From Alphaproteobacteria bacterium (lineage in GTDB: Bacteria; Myxococcota_A; UBA796; GCA-2862545): a DNA stretch of 64,000 bases. Positions 34,778-45,654 of the stretch are shown piece by piece; the stretch's first letter is position 1; every line of letters starts with the position of its first letter. Made by a program: the position numbers and the translations under genes. The stretch lies in assembly GCA_020632915.1 (NCBI GenBank), contig JACKEP010000010.1, forward strand, positions 1 to 64,000. The letters run 5' to 3'. The notes under the pieces were generated by a model that saw only the letters and a list, made by a program, of their open reading frames with translations, was not told the origin of the DNA and ran no database searches.

Positions 34778-34790
34778 GCGGCGAGCCGCC
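34777..34790. terminator. Short hairpin after the TetR gene
   Basis: GGCGGC and GCCGCC flank GA, right at the TetR stop and before the convergent peroxiredoxin gene. The loop is too small as written, so about five base pairs would form. A weak terminator candidate. Confidence 0.3.
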
Positions 34791-34812
34791 CCCAGGCGCC
34801 CCCCCAGGCCGA

Positions 34813-35289
34813 TCAGAGCTTGTCGAGGATCCCGTTCGACAGGCTGCACGACAGGCCGAAGCCGTCGGGCTCGACCTCCAGCGCCGTCACCGTGCCGTCC
34901 TCGACGATCATCGCGTAGCGCTTCGAGCGCAGGCCGCCGAGGCCGGGGGCGTCGACGTCGAGGCCCATCGCCTTGGTGAACGTGCCCTGGGCGTCGGCGA
35001 GCATGCGGATCTTGCCCGTGGCGCCGTGGGCCTCGCCCCAGGCCGACATCACGAACGCGTCGTTGACGGCGACGCAGGCGATCGAGTCGACGCCCTTGGC
35101 CTTGATGGCGTCGAAGTCCTCGACGTAGCCGGGCAGGTGGGTGCGGCTGCAGCCGGGGGTGAAGGCGCCGGGGACGGCGAAGACGACGTGCTTGCCGCTG
35201 CCGAACAGCGCCTGGGTCTCGAGCTTGTTGCCGGGCGCGCCCTCGGAGAGGGTGCCGGCGGGGAGGGAGTCACCGACCTGGACGGACAT
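34813..35289 (-). CDS. Peroxiredoxin-5-type atypical thiol peroxidase
   Basis: 158 residues from the ATG at 35289. The active-site segment PGAFTPGCSRTHLPGY has the peroxidatic Cys47. A second Cys near the C-terminus (GFGLSCSLSNG) may act as the resolving residue of an atypical 2-Cys type. It has no signal peptide, so it is cytosolic. It reduces H2O2 or alkyl hydroperoxides with glutaredoxin or thioredoxin. It stands alone between the TetR gene and the MMPL gene. Confidence 0.88.
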   Translation of the reverse strand: MSVQVGDSLPAGTLSEGAPGNKLETQALFGSGKHVVFAVPGAFTPGCSRTHLPGYVEDFDAIKAKGVDSIACVAVNDAFVMSAWGEAHGATGKIRMLADAQGTFTKAMGLDVDAPGLGGLRSKRYAMIVEDGTVTALEVEPDGFGLSCSLSNGILDKL

Positions 35290-35395
35290 GGAGGCCTCAC
35301 GGGTGTGGGGGTGGAGTCCTGCACGCCGTAGCCCGCCGCGGCCACGACGGCGTGCTGGCCCGGGCCGCGCGACAGATCGGTGCACGGCCGACCCG

Positions 35396-37636
35396 CTACT
35401 CGCGGATCTCCAGATCGAGCCACGACCACAGCCGCTTCAACGGCGCTGGGGCCCACCAGTTGGCGTCGCCCAGCAGCGCCATCGTGGACGGCACGAGCAG
35501 CGCCCGCACGATGGTGGCGTCGATGGTGATCGCCACGACCATGCCCGCGCCGAGCTCCTTGACGAACAGGAAGCGACCCGCCGCGAAGCCCAGCACCACC
35601 ACGATGAGCAGCGCCGCCGCGCGCGTGATGATCGACCCCGTGCGCTCCAGCCCGGCCGCCACGCTGTGGGCGTTGTCGCCGGTGCGGTCCATCTCCTCCT
35701 TGATGCGCGACAGGAGGAAGACCTCGTAGTCCATGGACAGCCCGAACACGACGGCGAACATGATGACCGGCACGGTCAGATCGATGCCCCCGGGCGGCTC
35801 GAACGCCAGCAGACCGGTCAGGTGGCCGTCCTGGAAGATCCACACCAGCGCGCCGAAGCTGGCCCCGATCGAGGCGATGTTCATCAGCACCGCCTTGATC
35901 GGCACCACCACCGACCCGAACGCGACGAACAGCAGCACCAGGTTGACCAGCACGATCAGGCCCACCGCGAGCGGCAGGTGGTCGGACAGGGCCAGGCGCG
36001 CATCCGAGATCAGCGCCGTGGGACCGCCGACGAGCGTGGTGACGCCGGGGCTGTCGACCCCGCGCACCGCACGCACCGCAGCGGCTGCCGCGTCGGACCG
36101 CCACCGCGCCTCGGGCACCACCCGCACCACCGTGGCGTCGCCCTTGCTCGTGGCCGCCAGCGCGCCGCGCAGCTGCATGGGCATCAGCGAGGGCGTCTTG
36201 AGGAACGTCGCCGCCACCTTGGGCTGGGTGAGCGGACCGTCGGCGAACGGCGTCTCGACCTTGCGGATGCCGGGGAGCGCCTGCACCTTGTCGACCCAGT
36301 CGACGACGGCCTGCGTGGCCGCGGGCGTGATGATGCTGCCCTCGGTGCGCACGAGCACGAGGATGGGCGTCTGGCTCTCGGCGCCGAAGCCCTGCGGATC
36401 GTCGAGCGCCTCGTCGACCTTGCGCACGTCGGTGTCGCGCGGGAACGTGGAGACGTCCGGCATGATCGTCTCCAGGTGCAGCGCCGGCGCCGCGAGGCCC
36501 GCCAGCACCACGAGGACCACGCCCGTGACCAGCAGCGGGCGCGCCATCACCGTCATCGCGATGCGGTGCCAGGCCCCGTCGTCGCGGGGCAGGTTGCGCG
36601 TGCGCCCCAGGCGCGGCCCCAGCACCACCAGCAGGGCCGGCAGCATCACCAGCGCCGCCACCATCGCGCAGACCACCACCAGGGCGCCGGCGATGCCGAT
36701 GGTGCGCAGCAGACCGAGCGGGAACACCAGCAGCGCCAGCATGCTCCCCGCCACGGTCACGCCCGAGACCACGATCGCCCGCCCGGAGGTACGCAGCATG
36801 TGGGTGACGGCCTCGACGTCGGACGCCCCGTGGGCCACCTCGTCGCGGAAGCGCTGCACCAGCACCATCGCGTAGTCGATCGCGAGCCCCGTCCCGATGA
36901 ACGTGCCCACGTTGAGCGCGAACACGCTCACCTCGGTGACGTGGGCGAGCAGGCGCAGCACGGCGAACGAGGCCGGGATCGCCACCACGCCCACGGCCAG
37001 TGGCAGGCCCGCCGCGAACGGCCCGCGGAAGAACAGCAGCAGCAGCAGCGCCACCACCGGCAGCGCCAGCAGCTCGGCGCGCTCCAGGTCGTGGACCGCC
37101 AGATCCTGGGCGGTGCGCTCGGCCGCGGTGGGTCCGCCCACGAGCACGGGCACGGGCGCGTCGTGGAGCGTCGCGGTGAGCCGGTCGAGCGCCTCGGCCT
37201 TGTCGCGCGGCCCCCCGTGCAGCTCGATCAGCAGCAGGGCGCGCTGGCCGTCGGCCGCCAGCAGGTCCTTGTGCCCCGGATCGGTGGGCGTGGTGACGCG
37301 ACGGACGGCGGGATCGGCACGCAGCGCGGCCACCGTGTCGCCGAGCGTCGCGGCGACGTCGCCCGGGTCGACGGGCGCCTGCGCATCACCGGCCACCACC
37401 ATCAGGTCCGGCTCGCCGATGCCGAGCAGCGCCACCAGGGCGTCGCGCGTGGCCACGGCCTCGCTCGTCGGGTCGTCGAGCCCGGTGGCGGCGAGGTCGC
37501 GGTGCACCCCGGCGCCGAACCAGCCGGCCAGCGAGCCCACCACGACGAACGCTGCGATCACGGGCCACGGATGCCGCGTCACCAGGCGAGCCACCAGCAC
37601 GAGCATCCGCACTCCGGCCGACGTCGCGGTGCGCAT
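35396..37636 (-). CDS. MMPL/RND-family membrane exporter
   Basis: 746 residues from the ATG at 37636; an ATG at 37606 is also possible. It has the MMPL layout: one N-terminal helix, a periplasmic loop, five helices with GTGLAIDYAMVLVQRFRDE (about 240-258), a second loop, and a second five-helix block with FGLSMDYEVFLLSRIKEEMD. The D-Y pair in each block is the proton-relay signature. Such pumps export lipids, lipid conjugates or hydrophobic compounds. No dedicated periplasmic adaptor gene is next to it. Its upstream region contains GTAACCGT. Confidence 0.88.
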   Translation of the reverse strand: MRTATSAGVRMLVLVARLVTRHPWPVIAAFVVVGSLAGWFGAGVHRDLAATGLDDPTSEAVATRDALVALLGIGEPDLMVVAGDAQAPVDPGDVAATLGDTVAALRADPAVRRVTTPTDPGHKDLLAADGQRALLLIELHGGPRDKAEALDRLTATLHDAPVPVLVGGPTAAERTAQDLAVHDLERAELLALPVVALLLLLFFRGPFAAGLPLAVGVVAIPASFAVLRLLAHVTEVSVFALNVGTFIGTGLAIDYAMVLVQRFRDEVAHGASDVEAVTHMLRTSGRAIVVSGVTVAGSMLALLVFPLGLLRTIGIAGALVVVCAMVAALVMLPALLVVLGPRLGRTRNLPRDDGAWHRIAMTVMARPLLVTGVVLVVLAGLAAPALHLETIMPDVSTFPRDTDVRKVDEALDDPQGFGAESQTPILVLVRTEGSIITPAATQAVVDWVDKVQALPGIRKVETPFADGPLTQPKVAATFLKTPSLMPMQLRGALAATSKGDATVVRVVPEARWRSDAAAAAVRAVRGVDSPGVTTLVGGPTALISDARLALSDHLPLAVGLIVLVNLVLLFVAFGSVVVPIKAVLMNIASIGASFGALVWIFQDGHLTGLLAFEPPGGIDLTVPVIMFAVVFGLSMDYEVFLLSRIKEEMDRTGDNAHSVAAGLERTGSIITRAAALLIVVVLGFAAGRFLFVKELGAGMVVAITIDATIVRALLVPSTMALLGDANWWAPAPLKRLWSWLDLEIRE

Positions 37637-37741
37637 CCGCGAGCGGGCACGGGCCCGTAACCGTCACGCCCGATCCGGGAGGCGCGCGGCGGAACAATCG
37701 GTCCACCCCGCGATCGGCAGGCGATCCGCCCGCGAGGCGGC

Positions 37742-38785
37742 CTACTGCCGGTCGGCGGCGGCCGGCACCGACTGCAGGTAGGCCCACAACGCCTCGCGCT
37801 CGGTGGCGTTCATCGCGGCGGCGTAGGGCCCGATCTCGGTCATCGGCGCACGCAACGCCGTGCCGTCGGGGCGCTTGCCGTCGGTGAGCGCGGTCATGAA
37901 GTCGTCGTAGGACCAGCCCTGCAGGCCGTCGGGACCCGGCGTGAGGTTGGCGGCGGGCGGCCAGTCGGGGGGACCGCCCGGCACCGGACCCCCGGCGAGG
38001 TCCTCGTGGTGGCAGCCGGTGCAGACGGCGGCGAGGTGGGCGCCGTAGGCCAGCGTGTCGTCGGACGACGGCGGCACCGCCTTGTGCGCGGCCTCGTGGT
38101 CGTGGACCATCTCGGCGGCGAGGAACAGCTGGCCGGTGGCGACGAGCACGGTGCCGATGGGGCCGAGCTCGACCGGCGCCACGGTGTTGTCGACCGGCGG
38201 CAGCGACCGGATGTAGGCCACCAGATCGGACAGCTCCTGGTCGGACATCTGCACGAAGTCCTGGGCCGGCATCACCGTGGGGTGGCCGTCGGGCTTGATG
38301 CCGTGGCGCACCATGTGGTCCCAGTCGACCATCGTGTAGTCGAGCGTGCGGCTGCCCTCGCCGGTGGTGAGGTTGGGGCCCAGCAGGCGACCGAGCATCG
38401 GGTCGTCGACCATCACGCCGCCGCCGTAGCCGTCGCCATGGCAGGCGCGGCACGAGTAGAGCGCGTCGGACAGGTGCTTGCCGCGTGCCACGGCGCGCTC
38501 CATCGCCACCGCGTCGAGATCGACGCCGGCCAGGACGTCGACGGGCGTGCCGTCCTCGTTCGTGGTGGGCGCACCGGTGGCCTCCAGCGCACGGAGCCGC
38601 TCGGCACGCAGCGCGTCGACCTCCTCGGCCGTGAGCGGGAACGGCATCGGCACCGCCACGTCGTGCGCGGTGAACGACTGCGCCATGCGCGTGGACGCCG
38701 ACGACGTGGCCCACCACGCGCCGCCCGCCGCTGCGAGCCCCACCACACCGACGACCGCAATCGCACCCTTGGCAAGCCAGTGCAT
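37742..38785 (-). CDS. Membrane-anchored diheme cytochrome c
   Basis: 347 residues. The N-terminal helix (about 7-27) looks like an uncleaved anchor. Two heme-binding motifs are present: CRACH (Cys112-His116) and CTGCH (Cys255-His259). Likely axial Met residues lie in each domain (for instance PTVMPAQDF, about Met172). Such proteins pass electrons to terminal oxidases or between dehydrogenases and the respiratory chain. The partner is unknown. The gene is divergent, across 190 bases, from the aspartoacylase-like gene. Confidence 0.86.
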   Translation of the reverse strand: MHWLAKGAIAVVGVVGLAAAGGAWWATSSASTRMAQSFTAHDVAVPMPFPLTAEEVDALRAERLRALEATGAPTTNEDGTPVDVLAGVDLDAVAMERAVARGKHLSDALYSCRACHGDGYGGGVMVDDPMLGRLLGPNLTTGEGSRTLDYTMVDWDHMVRHGIKPDGHPTVMPAQDFVQMSDQELSDLVAYIRSLPPVDNTVAPVELGPIGTVLVATGQLFLAAEMVHDHEAAHKAVPPSSDDTLAYGAHLAAVCTGCHHEDLAGGPVPGGPPDWPPAANLTPGPDGLQGWSYDDFMTALTDGKRPDGTALRAPMTEIGPYAAAMNATEREALWAYLQSVPAAADRQ

Positions 38786-38975
38786 CTCGACCCCCTTGTC
38801 GTACGAAGCCCCCGCTCCGACCGCCGACGCCTAGCCACATCGTCCAGCGTTTGTCAATTATGCCCTCTTCCTGTCGTGCAAGGTCCCACCCGAATGGGGG
38901 TGTGGCGCGCGCGGGGATCCGACTCCCATTCCTCGCCCGCTTGGCGTAGTCTTCCGCCGCCGACCTGGAGAACCC

Positions 38976-39967
38976 GTGCAGCCCACCGTGGTGCAGCAGC
39001 TCGACCTCGACGCCATCCCGCGGGGCACGCGGGCCCACCTCGCCCTGGAGACCGTCCGCGACGGGCTGGGCGCCGACATGCTCGTGCCCGTGGTGGTGGC
39101 GCGCGGCGCACGTCCCGGTCCGGTGCTCGGGCTGACCGCCGTGGTGCACGGCAACGAGCTCAACGGCATCCCGGTGATCCACCGGTTGCTCCAGGAGCTC
39201 GACCTGTCCCGGCTGGCAGGTGCCGTCGCCGCGGTGCCCGTGGTCAACGTGCCCGGCTACCACCGCAACGAGCGGCGGTTCAACGACGGCGCCGACCTCA
39301 ACCGCACGTTCCCCGGACGCGAGGGCGGCACGAACGCCGAGGTGTTCTCGTGGCGCTTCCTCGATCGCGCCGTGCGCCACTTCGACTACCTGGTCGACCT
39401 GCACACCGCGAGCTTCGGCCGCACCAACTCGCTCTACATCCGCGCCGACCTCCGCGACGCCACCACCCGGGGCATGGCCGAGGCCTTCCACCCCCAGCTG
39501 CTGCTGCACAACCGCAGCGAGGACGGCACGCTCCGTGACGCCGCGCTCGACCTCGGCGTGCCCGCGATCACCGTGGAGATCGGCAACCCGCAGCGCATCC
39601 AGGAAGACCTCGTCCGCCACAGCGTCGGGGGCCTCCAGCGCATCCTCGCGCTGCTCGGCCTGGTCGACCACACGCCGCCCGCACCGCCCCCCACGCCGCC
39701 GATCCGCTGCGGGCGCTCCTACTGGCTCTACACCGACCGGGGCGGCGTCCTCGAGGTGTTCCCGCCGCTGCTCGCGTCGCTCGACGCCGGCGCGCACATC
39801 GCCCAGGTGCGCGACATCTACGGCGTGGTCACCCGCGACTTCCACGCGCCCGAGGCCGGCGTGGTGATCGGGCGCTCCACCAACCCGGTCAACCAGACCG
39901 GCTCGCGCATCCTCCACCTGGGCATCGAGGGCGACCCCGAGACCGCGCCCGCCGCCCCGGACGCCTG

Positions 39968-39968
<1 letters not shown>
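38976..39968 (+). CDS. Succinylglutamate desuccinylase / aspartoacylase-family Zn hydrolase
   Basis: 330 residues from the GTG at 38976, preceded by GGAG. The family's metal motifs are visible: HGNELNG (His58, Glu61), ADLNRTFPG and DLHTASFGR (His). The protein hydrolyses an amide or peptide bond, such as an N-acyl amino acid, by a carboxypeptidase-type Zn mechanism. The extended C-terminal part, about 240-330, is typical of the general 'AstE/AspA' group with unknown substrate. Its stop shares a base with the start of the next gene. Confidence 0.85.
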
Positions 39969-41125
<1,157 letters not shown>

Positions 41126-41128
41126 GCC

Positions 41129-41524
41129 CTACCCGCGCACCAGCCGTCGGGCGCCCATCGCCTCGAGCGCGGCCGCCACGCGGTCGACCTGGTCGCCCTG
41201 GACGACGACGTCGTCACCGTCGACGCTCGATCCGCACCCGAGCTGCTTGCGCAGCGTCTTCGCGAGGGTGTCGAGCGCGACCGGACCGCCACCCACGCCC
41301 TGCACCAGCGTGGCCGTCTTGCCGCCGCGGCCCTTCTTCGAGCGGCGCAGCACCACCTTGCCCGACAGGTCGGGCGCTCCCGGGACCGGTACAGCGGCGG
41401 CGGGTGCCGGGGTGGGTGCAGGCGACGCGGCGGGTGCGCTGGCCTTGACGCCGAGCGCGCCGAACAGGTCGCCCAGCGAGCTGCCGCCCCCGGTCTGCAC
41501 CACGTCCTTGTCCTTGCGCGCCAC
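41129..41524 (-). CDS. SUI1/YciH-family translation factor
   Basis: 131 residues. The C-terminal part (about 53-131) has the SUI1 (eIF1-like) signature KKGRGGKTATLVQGV and LAKTLRKQLGCG. The N-terminal 50 residues are a Gly/Ala/Pro-rich, disordered-looking tail not found in short YciH proteins. The fold is linked to start-codon fidelity in eukaryotes; the bacterial role is not settled. It converges on the dehydrogenase gene with three bases between stops. Confidence 0.85.
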   Translation of the reverse strand: MARKDKDVVQTGGGSSLGDLFGALGVKASAPAASPAPTPAPAAAVPVPGAPDLSGKVVLRRSKKGRGGKTATLVQGVGGGPVALDTLAKTLRKQLGCGSSVDGDDVVVQGDQVDRVAAALEAMGARRLVRG

Positions 41525-41626
41525 GTCGCCTCCTCGATCCCGGGCCTGGGGGCTGGTCTACCCACGTTTCATCACGTCCGCTCGCCTTCGTGCGCGGTAC
41601 GGGTTGGCTGGGAGGTGGAGGCACGC

Positions 41627-42946
41627 ATGGCCAAGGAGAGCCGGCTGCGCAGGCTCGCCCGCATGGGCGGACTCGCGACACGCGTCACCACCGAGTGGGT
41701 GGGCCAGGGCGTCCGATCGGCGCTGGCGTCCACGGAGACGCAGCGACAGCAGCTGCGCGAGCGCTTCCAGCTCGACAGCGCCGAGCAGGTCGTCGAGGTG
41801 CTCGGTCAGCTCCGCGGCGCGGCGATGAAGGTGGGCCAGGGGCTGTCGATCGCCGCGCAACACCTCGACCTGCCCGACGACGTGCGCCAGACGCTGGCGA
41901 AGCTGCAGTCCGAGGCGAGGCCGGTGCCCGCCGATCAGATCCGCGCCACGCTGGAGCGCGAGCTGGGCGCCCCCGTCCCCGAGGTGTTCCGGCGCTTCGA
42001 CGACACGCCGCTCGGCACCGCGAGCCTGGCCCAGGCCCACGCCGCCGTGCTCCCCGACGGCCGCAAGGTGGTGGTCAAGGTGCTGCACGACGGGGTCGAC
42101 GACGCCGTCCAGTCCGACCTGCTCGCGCTGCGCACGGTCATGCTGTCGGGGCGCGCGTTCGGGCGCAGCAAGGAGGAGCTCGACGGGGTCTACGAGGAGA
42201 TCCGGGCCCGCCTGCTCGAGGAGCTCGACTACCTCCAGGAGGCGGCGAACATCCAGGCCTTCGTCGAGGCCTTCGGCGACGGCGACGGCGTCCGCATCCC
42301 GCGCCACGTGCCGGCGCTGTGCACGGAGCGCGTGCTCGTGCTCGACCACCTGCCCGGCATGCCGCTGGAGCGCTTCCTCGCGATCGCCACGCCCGAGGCC
42401 CGCCAGGCCGCCGGCATGAACCTCGCCCACCTGTTCCTCGACATGGCGTTCGACAAGCGCCTGCTCCACGCCGACCCCCACCCGGGGAACTACCTGTTCG
42501 AGGCGGACGGCCGCGTGGACCTGTTGGACTTCGGCTGCGTCAAGCGCCTGGACGTCTTCTGGATGGCCACCTACGCCGAGGCCGTCCTGCACGCGCTCGA
42601 CGGCGACCGCGACGCCTGCCTCGACGCCGTGCGCCGCATGGGCGCCTGGGACGGCGACGACCCTGGCGCCGCCGACGTCATCTGGCAGTTCTGCGACACC
42701 GTCCTCGCGCCGTGGCGGCGCGGCGATCACGTCATCGGCGTCGACGACGGCGACCTGCTGGAGGAGATCAAGCCGGTGGTGCGCCGCATCTGGTCCTACC
42801 CCGAGATCGTGGCGCCCCCCGAGGTGGTCTTCCTGCACCGCACGCTCGGCGGGCTGTACACCCTCGCCCGCCGCCTGCAGGTGCGCGGCCGATGGGACGC
42901 CATCCTGCGGCACTACCTCGACCGCGCCATCGCCGCGGGCCGCTGA
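41627..42946 (+). CDS. AarF/UbiB (ABC1) atypical kinase
   Basis: 439 residues from the ATG at 41627, with GGAG six bases upstream. The UbiB-family motifs are in order: KVGQGLS (KxGQ helix), GTASLAQAH with the Ala-rich nucleotide loop, VVVKVLH (the ATP-binding Lys), EELDYLQEAAN, HADPHPGNYLF (catalytic Asp and Asn) and LLDFGCVK (DFG). These atypical kinases or ATPases support ubiquinone synthesis or lipid handling. No ubi gene is nearby. Its stop is seven bases from that of the convergent exported protein. Confidence 0.88.
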   Translation: MAKESRLRRLARMGGLATRVTTEWVGQGVRSALASTETQRQQLRERFQLDSAEQVVEVLGQLRGAAMKVGQGLSIAAQHLDLPDDVRQTLAKLQSEARPVPADQIRATLERELGAPVPEVFRRFDDTPLGTASLAQAHAAVLPDGRKVVVKVLHDGVDDAVQSDLLALRTVMLSGRAFGRSKEELDGVYEEIRARLLEELDYLQEAANIQAFVEAFGDGDGVRIPRHVPALCTERVLVLDHLPGMPLERFLAIATPEARQAAGMNLAHLFLDMAFDKRLLHADPHPGNYLFEADGRVDLLDFGCVKRLDVFWMATYAEAVLHALDGDRDACLDAVRRMGAWDGDDPGAADVIWQFCDTVLAPWRRGDHVIGVDDGDLLEEIKPVVRRIWSYPEIVAPPEVVFLHRTLGGLYTLARRLQVRGRWDAILRHYLDRAIAAGR

Positions 42947-42952
42947 CCGACG

Positions 42953-43738
42953 TCAGGTGCGGCCCCACCGCGCCTCGAACCCGACGAGCAACCACGGCGC
43001 CACGCGAAACGCGGGCTGTCGGAACGGCACGGTGATCTGGTTCGTCCAGCCGAGCTCGGCGTAGACGCCGACGGGACCGTCGAACGGCGCCGACAGCGAC
43101 AGCGCGTGCAGCTCCCACAGGTCGACGCCGGCGGCGGCGTCCCGTCCTGCGTCGCTGGCCGCGTCGACGGCGACATCGGTGCCGATGCGGATCCGCCAGC
43201 GGAAGCCGAGCCGGACGGGCCCGACGGGGGCGTCGATGTCGTTGCCGATCACCACGCCGACGTCGGTCCAGCGATCGGCGCGCCCGTCCGCTCCCGGGAC
43301 GGGATCGAGCCAGTCGAGGCCGACGGTGGCGGGCAGATCGCCCGTGCCGAGGGTGGAGTGGGCGACGAACACGTGCTCGACGCTGGGGCCGGCGTACAGC
43401 CGCATGTCGCCCCAGTCCCACTCCTTGTGCCAGCCGACCGACAGCGCCCCCTCGACCCGCCACGTGGCGTGCACGACGTCGCCGTCGGCCCACCAGCCGC
43501 GCCGCTCGCCGCTCGCCGTCCACGCCAGCATCACCTTGCGGCCGAAGCGGTGGTCGCCGTGGGCGAGCACGTTGGTGACCGTCTTGCACGGGGCGACGCC
43601 GGGCTCGGCCTTGCAGGCGGGCAGCACACCCGCGCCCGCCTCGATCGTGTGGGCGTCGCGGTGGGTCGCGTCGGCGGCGAACGCGGGGGCAGCAGCGAGG
43701 ATCGCGAGCCCGAGCGCGCCCATCGGTCGTGTGGTCAT
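42953..43738 (-). CDS. Exported protein, possibly a small outer-membrane barrel
   Basis: 261 residues from the ATG at 43738, chosen because a clean signal peptide begins there (MTTRPMGALGLAILAAAPAFAA); an ATG twelve bases upstream lies at 43750. The mature protein has two cysteines 10 residues apart near the N-terminus. Many alternating, aromatic-ended strands follow, ending in APWLLVGFEARWGRT, a pattern of outer-membrane barrels. No family is recognised. Location is inferred. Confidence 0.55.
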   Translation of the reverse strand: MTTRPMGALGLAILAAAPAFAADATHRDAHTIEAGAGVLPACKAEPGVAPCKTVTNVLAHGDHRFGRKVMLAWTASGERRGWWADGDVVHATWRVEGALSVGWHKEWDWGDMRLYAGPSVEHVFVAHSTLGTGDLPATVGLDWLDPVPGADGRADRWTDVGVVIGNDIDAPVGPVRLGFRWRIRIGTDVAVDAASDAGRDAAAGVDLWELHALSLSAPFDGPVGVYAELGWTNQITVPFRQPAFRVAPWLLVGFEARWGRT

Positions 43739-43811
43739 CTCCTCCCCCATCCTCGAGAGGCTACCGCGGACGCGCTGCCGTCGACGTCGCACGGAGGATT
43801 CGTGACGACCG

Positions 43812-44774
43812 TCAGCGCGCCGGCCGCGCGAGCCGTCGCGCCCATCGCTCCCACGTCGCGCCCCCGCCGGTCTGCGGCGGTTCCTCGGCGATCGCGCGGC
43901 GGACACCGTCGTCGAAGCCGGTGCGCACGGCGTCGGGCAGGTGGGCCCACACGCCGGGCTCGTCGAGGAGCAGGTCGTCGGTGAGCCCGTCGACGAGCTT
44001 GCGGGCGATGCGGAAGTCGGCGCGGGTCACCAGCTTGATCCACGCGCTCGACAGCGCCGGCGTCAGCACGGGCACGGGCACGGTGACCGGCCGCATGCCG
44101 AGCACGCCCGCCGTGCGGCGCAGGATCTGCTCGGCGGACAGCACCTCGGGCCCGGGCAGGTCGTGGATGCCCGCGGGGACGGCGTCGGAGGAGATCGCTG
44201 CTGCGAGTGCGGTCACCACGTCGTCGACGGCGACGGGCTGGGTGCGGCTGCGCAGCCACGCCGGCAGCACCATCACCGGCAGCCGGTGGGCGAGGTCGCG
44301 GACGATGAGCCAGCTCTCGGAGCCGTGGCCCACGATCATGCTCGCCCGCAGCTCGACGACCGGGACGGTGCCGCCGGCCAGGGCCTCGCCGGTGCGGGCC
44401 CGGGCGATCAGGTGCTCGGACGGCGACCCCTCGGGGACCGGCGCCCCCAGGTAGACGATGCGGCCGACCCCGGCGTCGGCGCACGCCCGCGCCACGGCCT
44501 CGGCAGAGCGTACCTCGGCACCGACGAGGTCCCCGGCGTCGGTGGCCATGTGGTGGACGAGGTGGACGTAGGCGCGCGCGCCGTCGAGGGCGGCCCGCAC
44601 CGTGTCGATGCGGTCGACATCCAGCGCGACCCACGACCGGTCCGGCCACCGACGGCGGGCGCTGTCCGGAGACCGCGACCCGCAGCGCACGGGCACGCCG
44701 GCCGACGTCAGCGCCGCCACGAGGCGCGCGCCGACGAAGCCCGTGGCGCCCGCCACGACCACCGCTCCCTGCAC
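43812..44774 (-). CDS. NAD(P)-binding atypical SDR / NmrA-like reductase
   Basis: 320 residues from the GTG at 44774, preceded by GGAGG at proper spacing. The N-terminal GATGFVGARLV is the Rossmann dinucleotide motif of extended/atypical short-chain dehydrogenases. The second half carries a typical 'PVAVDDVVTALAAAI' substrate-domain motif. The catalytic Tyr-x-x-x-Lys is not obvious, as in NmrA-type or complex-I-associated members. Its substrate is unknown. It is co-directional with the MerR-desaturase pair upstream. Confidence 0.78.
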   Translation of the reverse strand: MQGAVVVAGATGFVGARLVAALTSAGVPVRCGSRSPDSARRRWPDRSWVALDVDRIDTVRAALDGARAYVHLVHHMATDAGDLVGAEVRSAEAVARACADAGVGRIVYLGAPVPEGSPSEHLIARARTGEALAGGTVPVVELRASMIVGHGSESWLIVRDLAHRLPVMVLPAWLRSRTQPVAVDDVVTALAAAISSDAVPAGIHDLPGPEVLSAEQILRRTAGVLGMRPVTVPVPVLTPALSSAWIKLVTRADFRIARKLVDGLTDDLLLDEPGVWAHLPDAVRTGFDDGVRRAIAEEPPQTGGGATWERWARRLARPAR

Positions 44775-44864
44775 GCCCACCTCCGTCCCCAGTACTCGTG
44801 ATCACGCGTACCACGAAACCGGCGACGGGACGGAACGACGCGCGTCGCGTCGTGTCGGCGGACG

Positions 44865-45611
44865 TCAGCGACGGGTGCGCGGCACCTTCGCCGCCGCACC
44901 GGAGGCCACCATCTGGGTGAGCACCCGCTGCATCTCGCTGGCGAACACGTGCTGGATCATCGCCAGGCCCACCGGACGCAGCCCGTCGAAGGCGTGGGCG
45001 AGCTCGCCCGCCGACCCCGAGGCGCCAAAGCCGTCGCCGGCGTTCTTGACGTAGAGCGCGACGAGCTCGTCGGCGAGACGACCCACGTGGCGCGCCATCA
45101 GGTCGTTGGCTGCCCGCGTGACCGACAGGTCGACACCGGCCGCCTCCAGCGCCAGCGCCTGCTCCAGCAGCACCGGGCTCGGCGCCAGGTAGGACCGGCC
45201 GCGGCGCTCGAGGAACCCGAGGCGCACGAGGTCGCCGACGATGCCCGACCGCCGCTCGCCGAGCAGCTCGCCCAGCTCGTCGTCGCTGTAGATCCGCGGC
45301 TCGTCGTCGGCCCACGGCGCCTGGAGCCGCTGCTCCAGCCCCAGCCACTCCGACAGCACCAGCTCGCCCTTGTCGATGCGGGCGACGAGATCGCGGATGG
45401 CGCGGATGCGCAGCCCGCGGTCCTGCAGGGCGCCGATGAGCTGGAGCCGCTCGACGTGGGTGTCGTGGTAGTACGCCTTCCGCCCACGGATCTCCGGCGG
45501 CTGCAGCGCCCCCTTCGACTGGTAGAAGCGGATGGTGCGGCTGGGCACGCCCGTGTGGGCGGCCAGCTCGTCGATCGTGAGCGCGTCGGGCGAGGGCTCG
45601 TCGGGCACCAT
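44865..45611 (-). CDS. MerR-family transcriptional regulator
   Basis: 248 residues from the ATG at 45611, preceded by GGAGG eight bases upstream; an ATG at 45647 is the other choice. The N-terminal domain is MerR-type winged HTH: LTIDELAAHTGVPSRTIRFY, then QSKGALQPPEIRGRKAYY and LQLIGALQDRGLRIRAIRDLV. The effector domain is longer than in metal-sensing members and has no clustered cysteines, so a small organic or lipid signal is more likely. The gene follows the desaturase by 43 bases on the same strand; the desaturase promoter is the likely target. Confidence 0.88.
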   Translation of the reverse strand: MVPDEPSPDALTIDELAAHTGVPSRTIRFYQSKGALQPPEIRGRKAYYHDTHVERLQLIGALQDRGLRIRAIRDLVARIDKGELVLSEWLGLEQRLQAPWADDEPRIYSDDELGELLGERRSGIVGDLVRLGFLERRGRSYLAPSPVLLEQALALEAAGVDLSVTRAANDLMARHVGRLADELVALYVKNAGDGFGASGSAGELAHAFDGLRPVGLAMIQHVFASEMQRVLTQMVASGAAAKVPRTRR

Positions 45612-45654
45612 GGCGCCGACCTCCGGCAACATCGGTAGCGTCGCCATCGTACCG